A stretch of DNA of 64,000 nucleotides from Virgisporangium ochraceum (lineage in GTDB: Bacteria; Actinomycetota; Actinomycetes; Mycobacteriales; Micromonosporaceae): positions 1 to 64,000 of the forward strand of contig NZ_BOPH01000007.1 of the NCBI RefSeq assembly GCF_016863655.1, in the 5' to 3' direction. Positions 54,438 to 63,228 of the stretch are shown piece after piece. A program made the translations under genes and the position numbers. The notes beneath the pieces were generated by a model that made no database searches, had not been told where the DNA came from, and was given only the letters and a program-made list of their open reading frames with translations. Within the stretch, counting starts at the first letter, position 1. Each line of letters opens with the position of its first letter.

Positions 54438-55591
54438 GGCGCACGCGGCTCACCATCCGCACCCGGCTCACGCTCCTGTGGGGCGGCCTGTTCCTGGTCG
54501 CCGGCACGATCCTGCTCGGCCTCACCTACCTGCTGGTGCGCAACAGCCTGAAGGGTCCCGGCAGCGTCGCCTTCAAGGACACCCTCTCCGGACCGACGCA
54601 GACCGCCCCGCCGCCCGGCGCCGTCGGCAGTGCCGGTGTCACCGGTGTCGCCCCGAGCAACCAGCTGCTCCCCGACGAGTTCCGCAAGGTCGTCGTCCAG
54701 GGGCAGTTCGACGCGCTGAACAGCATGCTCCTGTGGGGTGCGGTCGCCCTGGCGATCGTGGCCCTCATCGGCATGGTGTTCGGCTGGCTCATGGCGGAAC
54801 GCGCACTCCGTCCCCTCGCACGCATCACCGAGACGGCCCGGCGCGTCGCCGGCCGGAGCCTGCACGAACGCATCGCGCTCGACGGGCCGCGCGACGAGAT
54901 CAAGGAGCTGGCCGACACGTTCGACTCGATGCTCGAACGGCTCGACCGGGCCTTCGACAGCCAGCGCCTGTTCGTCGGCAACGCCTCGCACGAGCTGCGC
55001 ACCCCGCTGGCGATCAACCGGACGCTGATCGAGGTGGCCCTCGGCCGCGCCGACACGCCCGCGGAGGTGCGGGTGCTCGGCGACGCGCTGCTGACCGTCA
55101 ACGCCCGGCAGGAGCGGCTCCTCGACGGTCTCCTCACGCTGGCGCAGTCGGAGCAGGAGCTCACCGTGTACGAGCCGGTCGACCTGGCCGACGTCGCCGA
55201 CCACGTGCTCGACCAGACCCCGCTGAACAATCTGACGCTGCACCGGAACCTGGCGCCGGCGCCCACGATGGGCGATCCGGTGCTGCTCGAACGCGTGGTG
55301 CAGAACCTGGTGCAGAACGCGGTCGCCTACAACGTGCCCGACGGCTGGGTCGAGGTCGCCACCGACGCGGGCGGGATCACCGTGACGAACACCGGGCCGG
55401 TCGTGCCGGCGTACGACGTCCCGGCGCTGTTCGAACCGTTCCGGCGCCTGCGCGACCGGGTGGGGTCGGCGAAGGGAACGGGGCTCGGACTGTCGATCGT
55501 GCGGTCGGTGGCCCGGGCGCACGGCGGTTCGGTCACGGCGGTGCCGCGCGACGGCGGTGGGCTCGTGGTGCGCGTCACGCTCGAAAACTAA
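54434..55591 (+). CDS. OmpR-system sensor kinase, unusual start
   Basis: 385 residues if read from GTA 54434, which overlaps the regulator's TAA stop as GTAA where GTGA would be normal; no ATG, GTG or TTG lies between 54317 and the first membrane helix. GTG 54314 is in frame but would overlap the regulator by 124 bp. Two helices (LTLLWGGLFLVAGTILLGLTYLLV; LWGAVALAIVALIGMVFGWL), HAMP, H-box NASHELRTPLAINRTLIEVA near residue 188, N-box NLVQNAVAYNVP and G-box KGTGLGLSIVRSVARAHGG. All kinase motifs are intact. Confidence 0.85.
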   Translation, partial: VRRTRLTIRTRLTLLWGGLFLVAGTILLGLTYLLVRNSLKGPGSVAFKDTLSGPTQTAPPPGAVGSAGVTGVAPSNQLLPDEFRKVVVQGQFDALNSMLLWGAVALAIVALIGMVFGWLMAERALRPLARITETARRVAGRSLHERIALDGPRDEIKELADTFDSMLERLDRAFDSQRLFVGNASHELRTPLAINRTLIEVALGRADTPAEVRVLGDALLTVNARQERLLDGLLTLAQSEQELTVYEPVDLADVADHVLDQTPLNNLTLHRNLAPAPTMGDPVLLERVVQNLVQNAVAYNVPDGWVEVATDAGGITVTNTGPVVPAYDVPALFEPFRRLRDRVGSAKGTGLGLSIVRSVARAHGGSVTAVPRDGGGLVVRVTLEN

Positions 55592-55606
55592 CGACCGGTC
55601 GGTCGT
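55591..55606. promoter_or_regulatory. Operator-like repeat before the TetR gene
   Basis: ACGACCGGTCGGTCGT has 6-bp outer arms ACGACC/GGTCGT and a GACCGGTC palindrome inside. It lies 21 bp before the TetR start, a usual autoregulatory position. Confidence 0.6.
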
Positions 55607-55626
55607 AAATCGGTTAGGCTCCCCGC

Positions 55627-56250
55627 GTGGCGATCACCCAGCGGGGCGAACGGGCGCGGACCGCGATCCTCGAGACCGCGATGCTGCGCTCGACCATCGA
55701 CGGCCTCGACGGGCTGAGCCTCGGAACCCTGGCCGCCGAGCTCAAGGTGAGCAAGGCCGGCCTGTTCGCCCACTTCCCGAACAAGGAGGCCCTCCAGCTC
55801 GCGGTGATCGACTACGCGGCCGGACACTTCCGCGCCGAGGTCGTGCTGCCCGCGCTGGCCGAGGAGAGCCGGCTGCTCCGGCTGTGGCGGGCGCACGAGC
55901 GGAACCTCGCCTGGAAGGGCATGAACCTGCCGGGCGGCTGCTTCTTCACCAACGCTCAGGTGGAGTTCGACGCGCGTCCCGGCCGGGTGCGCGACAGCCT
56001 CGTCACGTCGCTGGCCGACTGGATGGAGTTCCTCGTCCGGCTCGCCACCTCGGCCCGCGGCCACGGCGACCTGCTCCCCGACACCGACCCGGAACGGCTC
56101 GCGTTCGAGCTGCACGCGTTCGCCGCGGCCACGGCGTACCAGTCCCGGATGCTGCCCGACCGGTGCGGCATCGACCGCGCCCGCGCGGCCGGGCTGGGCC
56201 GCCTGCGGGCGGTGGCCACCGATCCGTCCCGACTTCCCGCGGAGGCATGA
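55627..56250 (+). CDS. TetR-family regulator
   Basis: 207 residues from GTG 55627. Helix-turn-helix SLGTLAAELKVSKAGLFAHFPNKEALQLAV. The C-terminal part contains GGCFFTNAQVEFDARPGRVRDS, typical of the TetR group with C-terminal domain TetR_C_6-like. Immediately followed by the thioesterase gene, which may be its target. Confidence 0.92.
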   Translation: MAITQRGERARTAILETAMLRSTIDGLDGLSLGTLAAELKVSKAGLFAHFPNKEALQLAVIDYAAGHFRAEVVLPALAEESRLLRLWRAHERNLAWKGMNLPGGCFFTNAQVEFDARPGRVRDSLVTSLADWMEFLVRLATSARGHGDLLPDTDPERLAFELHAFAAATAYQSRMLPDRCGIDRARAAGLGRLRAVATDPSRLPAEA

Positions 56251-56655
56251 GTGATCGAGTACGTCGACGTCCACTTCGACGACCTTGACCTGATGGGCAT
56301 CGTCCACAACGCCCGCTACGCGGTGATCATCGAGCGGGCGATCAGCGCGTTCTGGATCAGGCGCGGCTTCCCGTTCGACAGCTCGAAGGGCCTGCTCGCG
56401 GTCGCCGAGTTCACGATCAACTACCGGGTGCCGGTCACCCGGGTCGGCCCGGTCGGCGTGGAGTTCTGGATCGACCACCTCGGCACGTCGAGCGCCGTCT
56501 ACGGCTACCGCGTGGTGTCCGACGGCGTCGTCCACGCCGACGGCAAGCGCGTCATGATCCAGCTCGACCCGACGACGCGCCGCCCGGCACCGTGGCCGGC
56601 CGAGACCCGGGCCGTCGCCGAGGAGCTAACGAAAGAACCCGCGCACCAGGGCTGA
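56251..56655 (+). CDS. Acyl-CoA thioesterase, hot-dog fold (4HBT)
   Basis: 134 residues from GTG 56251, directly after the TetR stop and with GGAGG before. FDDLDLMGIVHNARYAVIIERAISAFW contains the catalytic Asp and HN-Y pattern of 4-hydroxybenzoyl-CoA type thioesterases. It probably hydrolyses an acyl-CoA; the acyl group is unknown. Confidence 0.88.
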   Translation: MIEYVDVHFDDLDLMGIVHNARYAVIIERAISAFWIRRGFPFDSSKGLLAVAEFTINYRVPVTRVGPVGVEFWIDHLGTSSAVYGYRVVSDGVVHADGKRVMIQLDPTTRRPAPWPAETRAVAEELTKEPAHQG

Positions 56656-57090
56656 GCACTCCTCTTCCAGCACGCCGGCGTACACCTCGGGCCGGTGGTT
56701 CAACCGACGGTCGCGCACGACGTCCCATAAAGATCCGACCGCGCCCGTCTTCGGCTCCCACGCCCCGAACACGAGCGTGTCGATCCGTGCCAGCACCAGC
56801 GCGCCGGCGCACATCGTGCACGGTTCGAGCGTCACCACGAGGGTGCAGCCGCTCAGCCGCCACTCTCCGCGCCGCGCCGCCGCCTCGCGCAACGCCAGGA
56901 CCTCGGCGTGCGCCGTCGGGTCGGCGTCGGCTTCGCGCCGGTTGCGCGCCGCGGCCAGCTCACGGCCGTCTTCGTCCAGAACAAGAGCGGCGACCGGTAC
57001 GTCCTGCTCCCCGTCGGTCGGGTCAGGTGGCTGGGAAGCTATCTGCAACGCGCGGCGCATCCACTGCTCGTGGCGCGCCGCTCGCGTCAT
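56626..57090 (-). CDS. tadA: tRNA adenosine(34) deaminase
   Basis: 154 residues from ATG 57090. It makes inosine at the wobble position of tRNA-Arg. Zinc/catalytic motifs ADPTAHAEVLALREAA with HAE and LVVTLEPCTMCAGALV with PCxxC. ATG overlaps the stop of the upstream associated-protein gene. Confidence 0.96.
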   Translation of the reverse strand: MTRAARHEQWMRRALQIASQPPDPTDGEQDVPVAALVLDEDGRELAAARNRREADADPTAHAEVLALREAAARRGEWRLSGCTLVVTLEPCTMCAGALVLARIDTLVFGAWEPKTGAVGSLWDVVRDRRLNHRPEVYAGVLEEECSALVRGFFR

Positions 57091-57572
57091 GCGTCTCTCA
57101 GCTCCTCGATCTCGTCGCCGCAGCCGACCAGTTGGCAGACCTCGGCGGTGACGTCCGAGGGCAGCATGCCCTCCCGGCCGCACAGGGCGAGCAGCCGGGG
57201 TGCCGGTACGCCGAGGTCGGAGAGCAGGTCGGCGTCGCCGACCGGGTCGGCGAGCTGCGGCCTGTCGTCGTCGGCGGGCGCCGCGTCGGCTTCGGGCAGG
57301 TCGATGTCGGCCAGCAGCACCGACCCGAGCCGCGACTCGCTGACGAACGCCGAGTCGCTGCCGAAGACCCGCAGGTCGTCGCCCTCGTCGAGGCGCACGA
57401 TCGCCAGGAACGTGTCGTCGGACTCGACGAACAGCAGCGACACCTTCGCGTCCGGGTCGACGTCCCGGAGACGCTCGGCAACGTCGTCGACGTCGGCGGC
57501 GCCGGTGATGTCGAGCTCCGCGGCGGTCCAGCCATTCACATCACGAACAACAGCGGCGGCGAAATGAGACAC
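57087..57572 (-). CDS. tRNA adenosine deaminase-associated protein
   Basis: 161 residues from GTG 57572 with GAGG seven bases before; ATG 57614 is another choice. VSHFAAAVVRDVNGWTAAELDI and the acidic DVDPDAKVSLLFVESDDTFLAIVRLDEG are the actinobacterial family that is placed before tadA. Very acidic; function unknown. Confidence 0.9.
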   Translation of the reverse strand: MSHFAAAVVRDVNGWTAAELDITGAADVDDVAERLRDVDPDAKVSLLFVESDDTFLAIVRLDEGDDLRVFGSDSAFVSESRLGSVLLADIDLPEADAAPADDDRPQLADPVGDADLLSDLGVPAPRLLALCGREGMLPSDVTAEVCQLVGCGDEIEELRDA

Positions 57573-57773
57573 GGGATACCTCGATGGGCGATTTGTCGGA
57601 TCAGCGGGCTCCATTATGCGGGTGTTCCACCCCATCGAACCCAGCCAACGCGCCGACAACCCCGAGCCGCCTACCGGTGCCGGAACACCCGCTTGCCACC
57701 GCAGCGGCACCCGCCTGCCCGTGCGGCAGCACCTACCCGGGCTCCGCGGAGCGCCCCAGCGTGCGACTCGCCG

Positions 57774-59120
57774 CTACCAGAGCATCCATTCGCCGGCGAA
57801 CGTGCCCAGCGCCACCACGAGGCCGGCAATGGCCAGCCCGAACCCGGTCGACACGGCCGCGCCGACGGCCACCGCCCGGTCACCGAACCGGGTGAGCACG
57901 GCGAGCACCGGCCACGCGAGCAGGGCGGCGATGATCGTCCACCAGAGGTAGCCCCGCGCCGAGGTGGCCAGCAGCCCGAAGAGCCCCATCCACAAGGTGC
58001 CGGCGAGCACCCCGATGGCGCCCTTCCCCGCCGTGACCGGCAGCAGCTCCCGGTAGACCGGCCGGGGCGCCTGTCCCCCGCCGAACGCGGAGGCCGCCTG
58101 CGGCGACCTGGCCGGAAACAACCCGGACGGCGGATGCCCTGGATACGCCCCGACAGGCATCGGCCGCGCCGGCGGCGGTGGCGCGGCGACCGTGGCACCG
58201 GGCCCGCCCCCGACCACCGGCCGGGATCCCGGATACCCGGCGGGCCGAGGCTGGACGGGCTGACCCGGTCGCCCAGGCTGGCCGAGGTACCCAGGCTGGC
58301 CGACGTGCCCAGGCTGACCCGGGTGCCCAGGCTGGCCCGGCCGGCCGAGGGCAGGCTGCGTCGCCGTGTGCTGAACGGCCGGCCCACCCACCGGCGGCCC
58401 CACCTGCGGACCGGGCATCGGCGGCTGCCCCGGCCGCATCGGCGGCCCGCCCGGACCCGGCGCCCGGAACTGCCCGGTCGGCGGCTCCCCACCCGGCGCC
58501 CGGAACTGACCCGTGTGCGGTGGCGGCCCGCCAGCCGGGAACTGCCCGGTCGGCGCGGGCGCACCCGGGCCCCGGAACTGCCCCGTCGGCGCGGGCGAAC
58601 CCGGGCCCCGGAACTGCCCCGTCGGCGGCGGCGCGCCCGGACCGCGGAACTGCCCGGTGGGCGGCGGCCCGACGGTGGGGAACTGCCCGGTGGCACCCGG
58701 CCGCACCGGGTGGCCGGGAGGCGGCGATCCGTATCCGGCCGGCCGCCCGGGAGCAGGCGCCGGCCCACCCGGAGGTACCGGTGGACGCCCACCCGGGGGT
58801 GCCGGCGGACGCGGGCCAGCGGGCCAGCCCGGCTGGGCCGGCAACGGTCCCATTGGTCGGCGCCACTGCGGGGGCTGGGGCGGCGGACGTGTCTGGCCGG
58901 TCGACGGCTCGCCCGCGGGCGCCGTGCCGGCAGCGGCAGGGGTGGCGGACGGGCCGGGCCCGTCGGGCGTGGCCCACGTACCCGTTTCCGCCGTGCGGTC
59001 AGGCGTGCGGTCAGGCACGGAGTCAGATGGAGAGTCAGATGGGGGATCAGAGTTCGCGGGACCGCTCTGGCCGCCCGGCCGGATCGGCCGGTCCTGGCCC
59101 GCCACGTCCACTCCGTCCAC
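57774..59120 (-). CDS. Proline-rich membrane protein with TGQF repeats
   Basis: 448 residues from GTG 59120. The first 330 residues are low-complexity Pro/Gly, with seven TGQF units (for example PPTGQFRGPG and PAPTGQFRGPG) near residues 145-225 and later GQPG repeats. The last 110 residues have three to four helices (GAIGVLAGTLWMGLFGLLATS; YLWWTIIAALLAWPVLAVL; GAAVSTGFGLAIAGLVVALG). The cytoplasmic tail-like repeats recall membrane scaffold proteins. No enzyme motif. Confidence 0.8.
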   Translation of the reverse strand: MDGVDVAGQDRPIRPGGQSGPANSDPPSDSPSDSVPDRTPDRTAETGTWATPDGPGPSATPAAAGTAPAGEPSTGQTRPPPQPPQWRRPMGPLPAQPGWPAGPRPPAPPGGRPPVPPGGPAPAPGRPAGYGSPPPGHPVRPGATGQFPTVGPPPTGQFRGPGAPPPTGQFRGPGSPAPTGQFRGPGAPAPTGQFPAGGPPPHTGQFRAPGGEPPTGQFRAPGPGGPPMRPGQPPMPGPQVGPPVGGPAVQHTATQPALGRPGQPGHPGQPGHVGQPGYLGQPGRPGQPVQPRPAGYPGSRPVVGGGPGATVAAPPPPARPMPVGAYPGHPPSGLFPARSPQAASAFGGGQAPRPVYRELLPVTAGKGAIGVLAGTLWMGLFGLLATSARGYLWWTIIAALLAWPVLAVLTRFGDRAVAVGAAVSTGFGLAIAGLVVALGTFAGEWMLW

Positions 59121-59164
59121 CTGTCGAGCCTACCCGCAACACCACGCGTCGCACCGGGCATAGC

Positions 59165-59878
59165 ATGGGCCGGGTGTTTCGCCGCCTGCTCGTCACCGTC
59201 GCGGTTGTGGGGGTCCTCGCCGGATGCTCCGACGGCGGTCCCACCGAACGGCCGCGCGCCGACGAAAGCGCGACGAACGCCGCGGCCGCCGCGGAAAAGA
59301 GCGCGCCGCCGAGCGCCAGCCGGAGCATGCCGCCCAGCGCGAGTGCGCCGGCCGCGGCCCCGCGGTACGTCTTTCCCGTCGACGGGCGCAACAGCTACGC
59401 ACGCGAGCATCACGACTACCCGGCGTCGGACATCATCGCGGCCTGCGGGACGGTCGTGCGGGCGGTCACCGACGGGGTGGTGCTCGAGGTCAGCCGCGTC
59501 GACACGTTCGACAAGGCGACGTCCGGTGGTGGCGACCGCGGTGGACTGTCGGTCTCGATGGTCGGCGACGACGGGGTGCGGTACTACGGCTCGCACTTCT
59601 CCGTGATCGATCCGGTGGTGCAGCCGGGGGTGCGGGTCGCGGCGGGTTCGCGGCTCGGCCTCGTCGGCAAGACGGGCAACGCCAACAACACCTGCCACCT
59701 GCACCTCGGCATCTCGCCGGCCTGCGCCCGCACCGCCGACTGGTGGGTCCGGCGCGGCGTGGTCTGGCCGTGGCCGTACCTCGACGCGTGGAAGGCCGGC
59801 CAGCCGCGGTCGCCCGTCGCCGAGGTGTCGGCGTGGCAGGCGGGCCACGGCTGCCCGTCCCAGGCCCCCGACAACTGA
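59165..59878 (+). CDS. Secreted M23 metallopeptidase lipoprotein
   Basis: 237 residues from ATG 59165 (GTG 59174 possible). Lipobox LAGC after MGRVFRRLLVTVAVVGV. M23 zinc motifs: HHDYPASDI near residue 82 and HLHLG in NNTCHLHLGISPAC near residue 180. It may cut peptidoglycan cross-bridges at the cell surface. Divergent from the TGQF-repeat gene with 44 bp between starts. Confidence 0.9.
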   Translation: MGRVFRRLLVTVAVVGVLAGCSDGGPTERPRADESATNAAAAAEKSAPPSASRSMPPSASAPAAAPRYVFPVDGRNSYAREHHDYPASDIIAACGTVVRAVTDGVVLEVSRVDTFDKATSGGGDRGGLSVSMVGDDGVRYYGSHFSVIDPVVQPGVRVAAGSRLGLVGKTGNANNTCHLHLGISPACARTADWWVRRGVVWPWPYLDAWKAGQPRSPVAEVSAWQAGHGCPSQAPDN

Positions 59879-59881
59879 GAA

Positions 59882-61021
59882 CTAACGGAACACCGCGATC
59901 CGCTTCTGCGACCGGCCGTCGAGCATCGTGAACTCGCCGGCGGCCACGACGCCGACCTGCGCGTTCGCCACCAGCGCCAGCACGCCGCGGATGCCGTTGC
60001 CCTGCGGTGACCACGGCAGCAGCTTCCCGTCGACGTCCGTCGCGGCCAGCTTCACCCGGGAGACCGAGCCGTCCAGGCATACGCCGTGGTCGCCGTTGCG
60101 TGCCGTGCGGCAGACGTGATCGAAGTGCCCACCGATGTAGACGGTGTTGCCGAGGGCGGCGATCGCCTGCGCGTCTCCGTCTGTGGTGATGGCCCATTTC
60201 GCCACGCCGTTCAGCGTGTACGACACGGCACGGCCGCCACGCCCACCCAACGCGGCGTATACGCGGTCACCACTGACCGTCACACCCCACACGATGGAGT
60301 CGGGACGCGGACGGAAGCCCATGTCGACCGCGCCACCGTCGCGCTTGACGGCGATCAGCCGCGCCGTCGAACCGACGTCGTTCACGCGGTGGAACGCACC
60401 ACCGAGATACACCCGGTCGCCACCGACAGCGAGCGCGTTCACGACGTCGTCGGTGCGCGCGGACCAGCCGGAGAGCGTGCGCGTCGCGAGGTCGATCGCC
60501 GCGACGTTGCCGCGCTTGACGCCGTTGACCGCGTTGAACACACCGGCCACGTACAACCGCCCGTGCCCTACCGCCAGCGCACGGGGCGATCCGCCGGAGA
60601 CGCGGAACGACACGGGATCCAGCGCACCGGCGGCCGAGATGCGGGCCAGGCTGTCGCGTGGCTGTCCGTCGACGGTCTGGAAGTCACCACCGGCCCAGAC
60701 CGACCCGTCGGGGTCGACGGCGACCGCGCGCACGGTGCGGTCGGCGGCGGGTGCCCAGTTCAGCAATGCACCGGTGGTGGCGTCGAAGGCGGCGAGCCGG
60801 GTGCGGACCGCCTGTTTACCTCTGACCACCGCGGAGTTGAACTCACCACCGACGTACACGACGTTGCCGGCGGTCGCGACCGCGTACACGGGACCGTTGA
60901 AGACCGGTGTCACCACCGGGTTCTCGGACACGGCGGCGTTCGCCGCTCCGGAGGCGACGACGCCGACGAGCGCGGCAACCGCCAAACCGGATAAACCGAC
61001 CAAACGACTACGAACAGTCAT
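59882..61021 (-). CDS. Secreted beta-propeller-like protein
   Basis: 379 residues from ATG 61021. Signal peptide MTVRSRLVGLSGLAVAALVG to about residue 30. Repeated units with VYVGGEFN, VWAGGDFQTVDG, LYVAGVFNAVNG, VYLGGAFHRVND, VYIGGHFDHVC and VVAAGEFTML mark about six blades as in DUF5122-like propellers. Extracellular; ligand unknown. Confidence 0.85.
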   Translation of the reverse strand: MTVRSRLVGLSGLAVAALVGVVASGAANAAVSENPVVTPVFNGPVYAVATAGNVVYVGGEFNSAVVRGKQAVRTRLAAFDATTGALLNWAPAADRTVRAVAVDPDGSVWAGGDFQTVDGQPRDSLARISAAGALDPVSFRVSGGSPRALAVGHGRLYVAGVFNAVNGVKRGNVAAIDLATRTLSGWSARTDDVVNALAVGGDRVYLGGAFHRVNDVGSTARLIAVKRDGGAVDMGFRPRPDSIVWGVTVSGDRVYAALGGRGGRAVSYTLNGVAKWAITTDGDAQAIAALGNTVYIGGHFDHVCRTARNGDHGVCLDGSVSRVKLAATDVDGKLLPWSPQGNGIRGVLALVANAQVGVVAAGEFTMLDGRSQKRIAVFR

Positions 61022-61206
61022 GGGCACGACGCTATCCCCTCGAATCACCGTCAACGCCGACTCAACGAACGAGACCCCGTTCTGCTGTGCGGTGTGTCCG
61101 GACGGTGGACAACCCCTCACCCATCCGTCGGCGCGCTCGTTGGAGGCGGTGACCCGATCAGGGGTCGGGCTCCTCCCAGGAGCGGAAACATGGCACAGTT
61201 CGCAAC

Positions 61207-62208
61207 GTGCGGGAGCGGGTCAGCGTTATCGGGTTGGGACTCATCGGCGGTTCGTTGGTTCGCGGACTGGCCGCGGCGGGTCACCACGCGCTCGGTTTCG
61301 ACAGCAACCCCACCACCCGCGCCACCGCGCGCACCGCGGCGGCGAAGGCGCCGGAGAACTCGCGCTGGCAGGTCACCGCGTCGATTTCCGACGCGGCCGC
61401 GAACTCCGATGTCGTTGTAGTAGCCGTTCCGCTACCCGCCGTGTCGGGTGTGTTCGACGCGCTCGCGGCGACCGGGTTCAGCGGACTGGTCACCGACGTC
61501 ACGTCGGTGAAGGGTGCGGTGCTCGATCTCGCGGCGAAGCACCTGCACACGGTCGGGCAGGCGCTGGCCGGGTTCGTACCCGGCCATCCGATGGCGGGCC
61601 GGGAGACGTCGGGTTTCACGGCGTCGGATGCCGCGCTGTTCAAGGGATGCGCGTGGGTGCTGTGTCTCGAGGAGCAGACCTCGCTCGGTGACTGGGTACG
61701 GCTGGCACGACTGCTCACCGACGGCCTCGGCGTGCGCGTCGTGCCGTCGACGGCCGCGGAGCACGACCGCGCGGTGGCCGCGGTCTCGCACGTCCCGCAT
61801 CTTCTGGCGTCGGCGCTGGCCGGTCACGCGGCGAACGACCCGCTGGCCCTGACGCTCGGCGCCGGCTCGTTCCGCGACGGCACCCGCGTCGCCGCGAGCC
61901 GTCCGGCGCTCACCGCCGCGATGTGCGGCGGCAACGCCACCGCCACGAAGACCGCGCTCGATGCGATGATCGCCGATCTGCAGGCGGCCAGCGCCGCGCT
62001 CGACGGCACCGACCCGATCGCCGCGCTCGAACCGTGGCTCACCCCCGGCGCCGAGGCCAGGCTCGCGTGGCCGCCGACCGCCGGCGAGCCGCAGCGGCTG
62101 CCGGTCGACGCCAAGGCCCTGCGCGACCTCGGCCGCGCCGGCGGTTGGATCACCGCCGTGGCCGAGGACCATCGATCGGTCACGGCCGTCTTTCCCCATT
62201 CGACGTGA
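61207..62208 (+). CDS. tyrA: Prephenate dehydrogenase
   Basis: 333 residues from GTG 61207. It oxidises prephenate to 4-hydroxyphenylpyruvate in tyrosine synthesis. NAD-binding RVSVIGLGLIGGSLVRGLA and conserved HPMAGRETSGFTASD near residue 125. Normal length for the monofunctional actinobacterial enzyme. Confidence 0.94.
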   Translation: MRERVSVIGLGLIGGSLVRGLAAAGHHALGFDSNPTTRATARTAAAKAPENSRWQVTASISDAAANSDVVVVAVPLPAVSGVFDALAATGFSGLVTDVTSVKGAVLDLAAKHLHTVGQALAGFVPGHPMAGRETSGFTASDAALFKGCAWVLCLEEQTSLGDWVRLARLLTDGLGVRVVPSTAAEHDRAVAAVSHVPHLLASALAGHAANDPLALTLGAGSFRDGTRVAASRPALTAAMCGGNATATKTALDAMIADLQAASAALDGTDPIAALEPWLTPGAEARLAWPPTAGEPQRLPVDAKALRDLGRAGGWITAVAEDHRSVTAVFPHST

Positions 62209-62245
62209 CGCGCGCGCACCGGTTCGGGTACGGGAAGCTTCGCGC

Positions 62246-63190
62246 TCAGCCGAAGCGCAGCACCCGACGGTCGGTGACCACCGCGGTGACCAACGCGTGC
62301 GGCGTCACGTCGAACGCGGGGTTCACCGCGGGCAACCCACCGGCCACCTCCACGCCGTCGCGGTCCTCGATCTCCACCGCAGCACCGGTTGGCGTGTCGT
62401 TGTCCACAGTGGACTCCGGAGCGACCACGACGAACGGGATGCCGGCCGCCTTCGCGCCCAACGCGTGCGCGTAGGTGCCTATCTTGTTCACCACGTCGCC
62501 GTTGGCACACACCCGGTCGGCACCCAGCACCACCGCGTCGACCTCACCGCGCGCCATCAGGTACGGGCCTGCCCCGTCGACCGCGACGCGGAACGGAACA
62601 CCCGCCCGCGACAGCTCCCACGCCGTGAGCCGCGCGCCCTGCAGCAGCGGCCGCGTCTCGCTCGCGATGACCCCGCCGAGCGTGCCGCGCTGGTGCATCT
62701 CCATCACCACACCGAGCGCCGTCCCACCGGTGACACACGCCAACCCGCCGGTGTTGCAGTGGGTCAGCAGCCGCGGCGACGCACCGCACAACTCGGCGAA
62801 CAGGTCGGCTCCGCGCACGGCCATCGCCATCGACGACGCGATCTCCTCGTCGCGCACCGCCAGCGCCTCCGCGAGCACCGCGTCGAACCCGTGCGGCAGT
62901 TGGGCCGCCGCCCGCCGGGCGCCCCGCGCGAGGTTCACCGCGGTCGGCCGGGCCGTCTCCACCGAGCGGACCAGCTGGGCGGTGCGCGCCACGCTTCCAC
63001 CGGTGGCCGCGGCGAGGGCCACACCCATCGCACCGGCCACACCGAGCGCGGGCGCCCCACGTACCGCCAACCGCCGCACCGCGCCGACCAGCTCCTCCAC
63101 TGTGGACAGCCGCAGCGTCCGCAGCTCCGCCGGCAGGGCCGTCTGGTCGATGATCTCTACGGCGCCGTCCACCCAGTCGATCGTCCGCAT
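62246..63190 (-). CDS. mtnA: S-methyl-5-thioribose-1-phosphate isomerase
   Basis: 314 residues from ATG 63190. Acts in methionine salvage, converting methylthioribose-1-phosphate to methylthioribulose-1-phosphate. RGAPALGVAGAMGVAL near residue 45, active-site Cys in LLTHCNTGGLACV, and Asp in VLGADRVCANGDVVNKIGTY. Slightly shorter than the 340-residue average. Confidence 0.95.
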   Translation of the reverse strand: MRTIDWVDGAVEIIDQTALPAELRTLRLSTVEELVGAVRRLAVRGAPALGVAGAMGVALAAATGGSVARTAQLVRSVETARPTAVNLARGARRAAAQLPHGFDAVLAEALAVRDEEIASSMAMAVRGADLFAELCGASPRLLTHCNTGGLACVTGGTALGVVMEMHQRGTLGGVIASETRPLLQGARLTAWELSRAGVPFRVAVDGAGPYLMARGEVDAVVLGADRVCANGDVVNKIGTYAHALGAKAAGIPFVVVAPESTVDNDTPTGAAVEIEDRDGVEVAGGLPAVNPAFDVTPHALVTAVVTDRRVLRFG

Positions 63191-63228
63191 GGGCCAACAC
63201 TAAGCGGTCGGTACTAAGGTCCGTAGGC

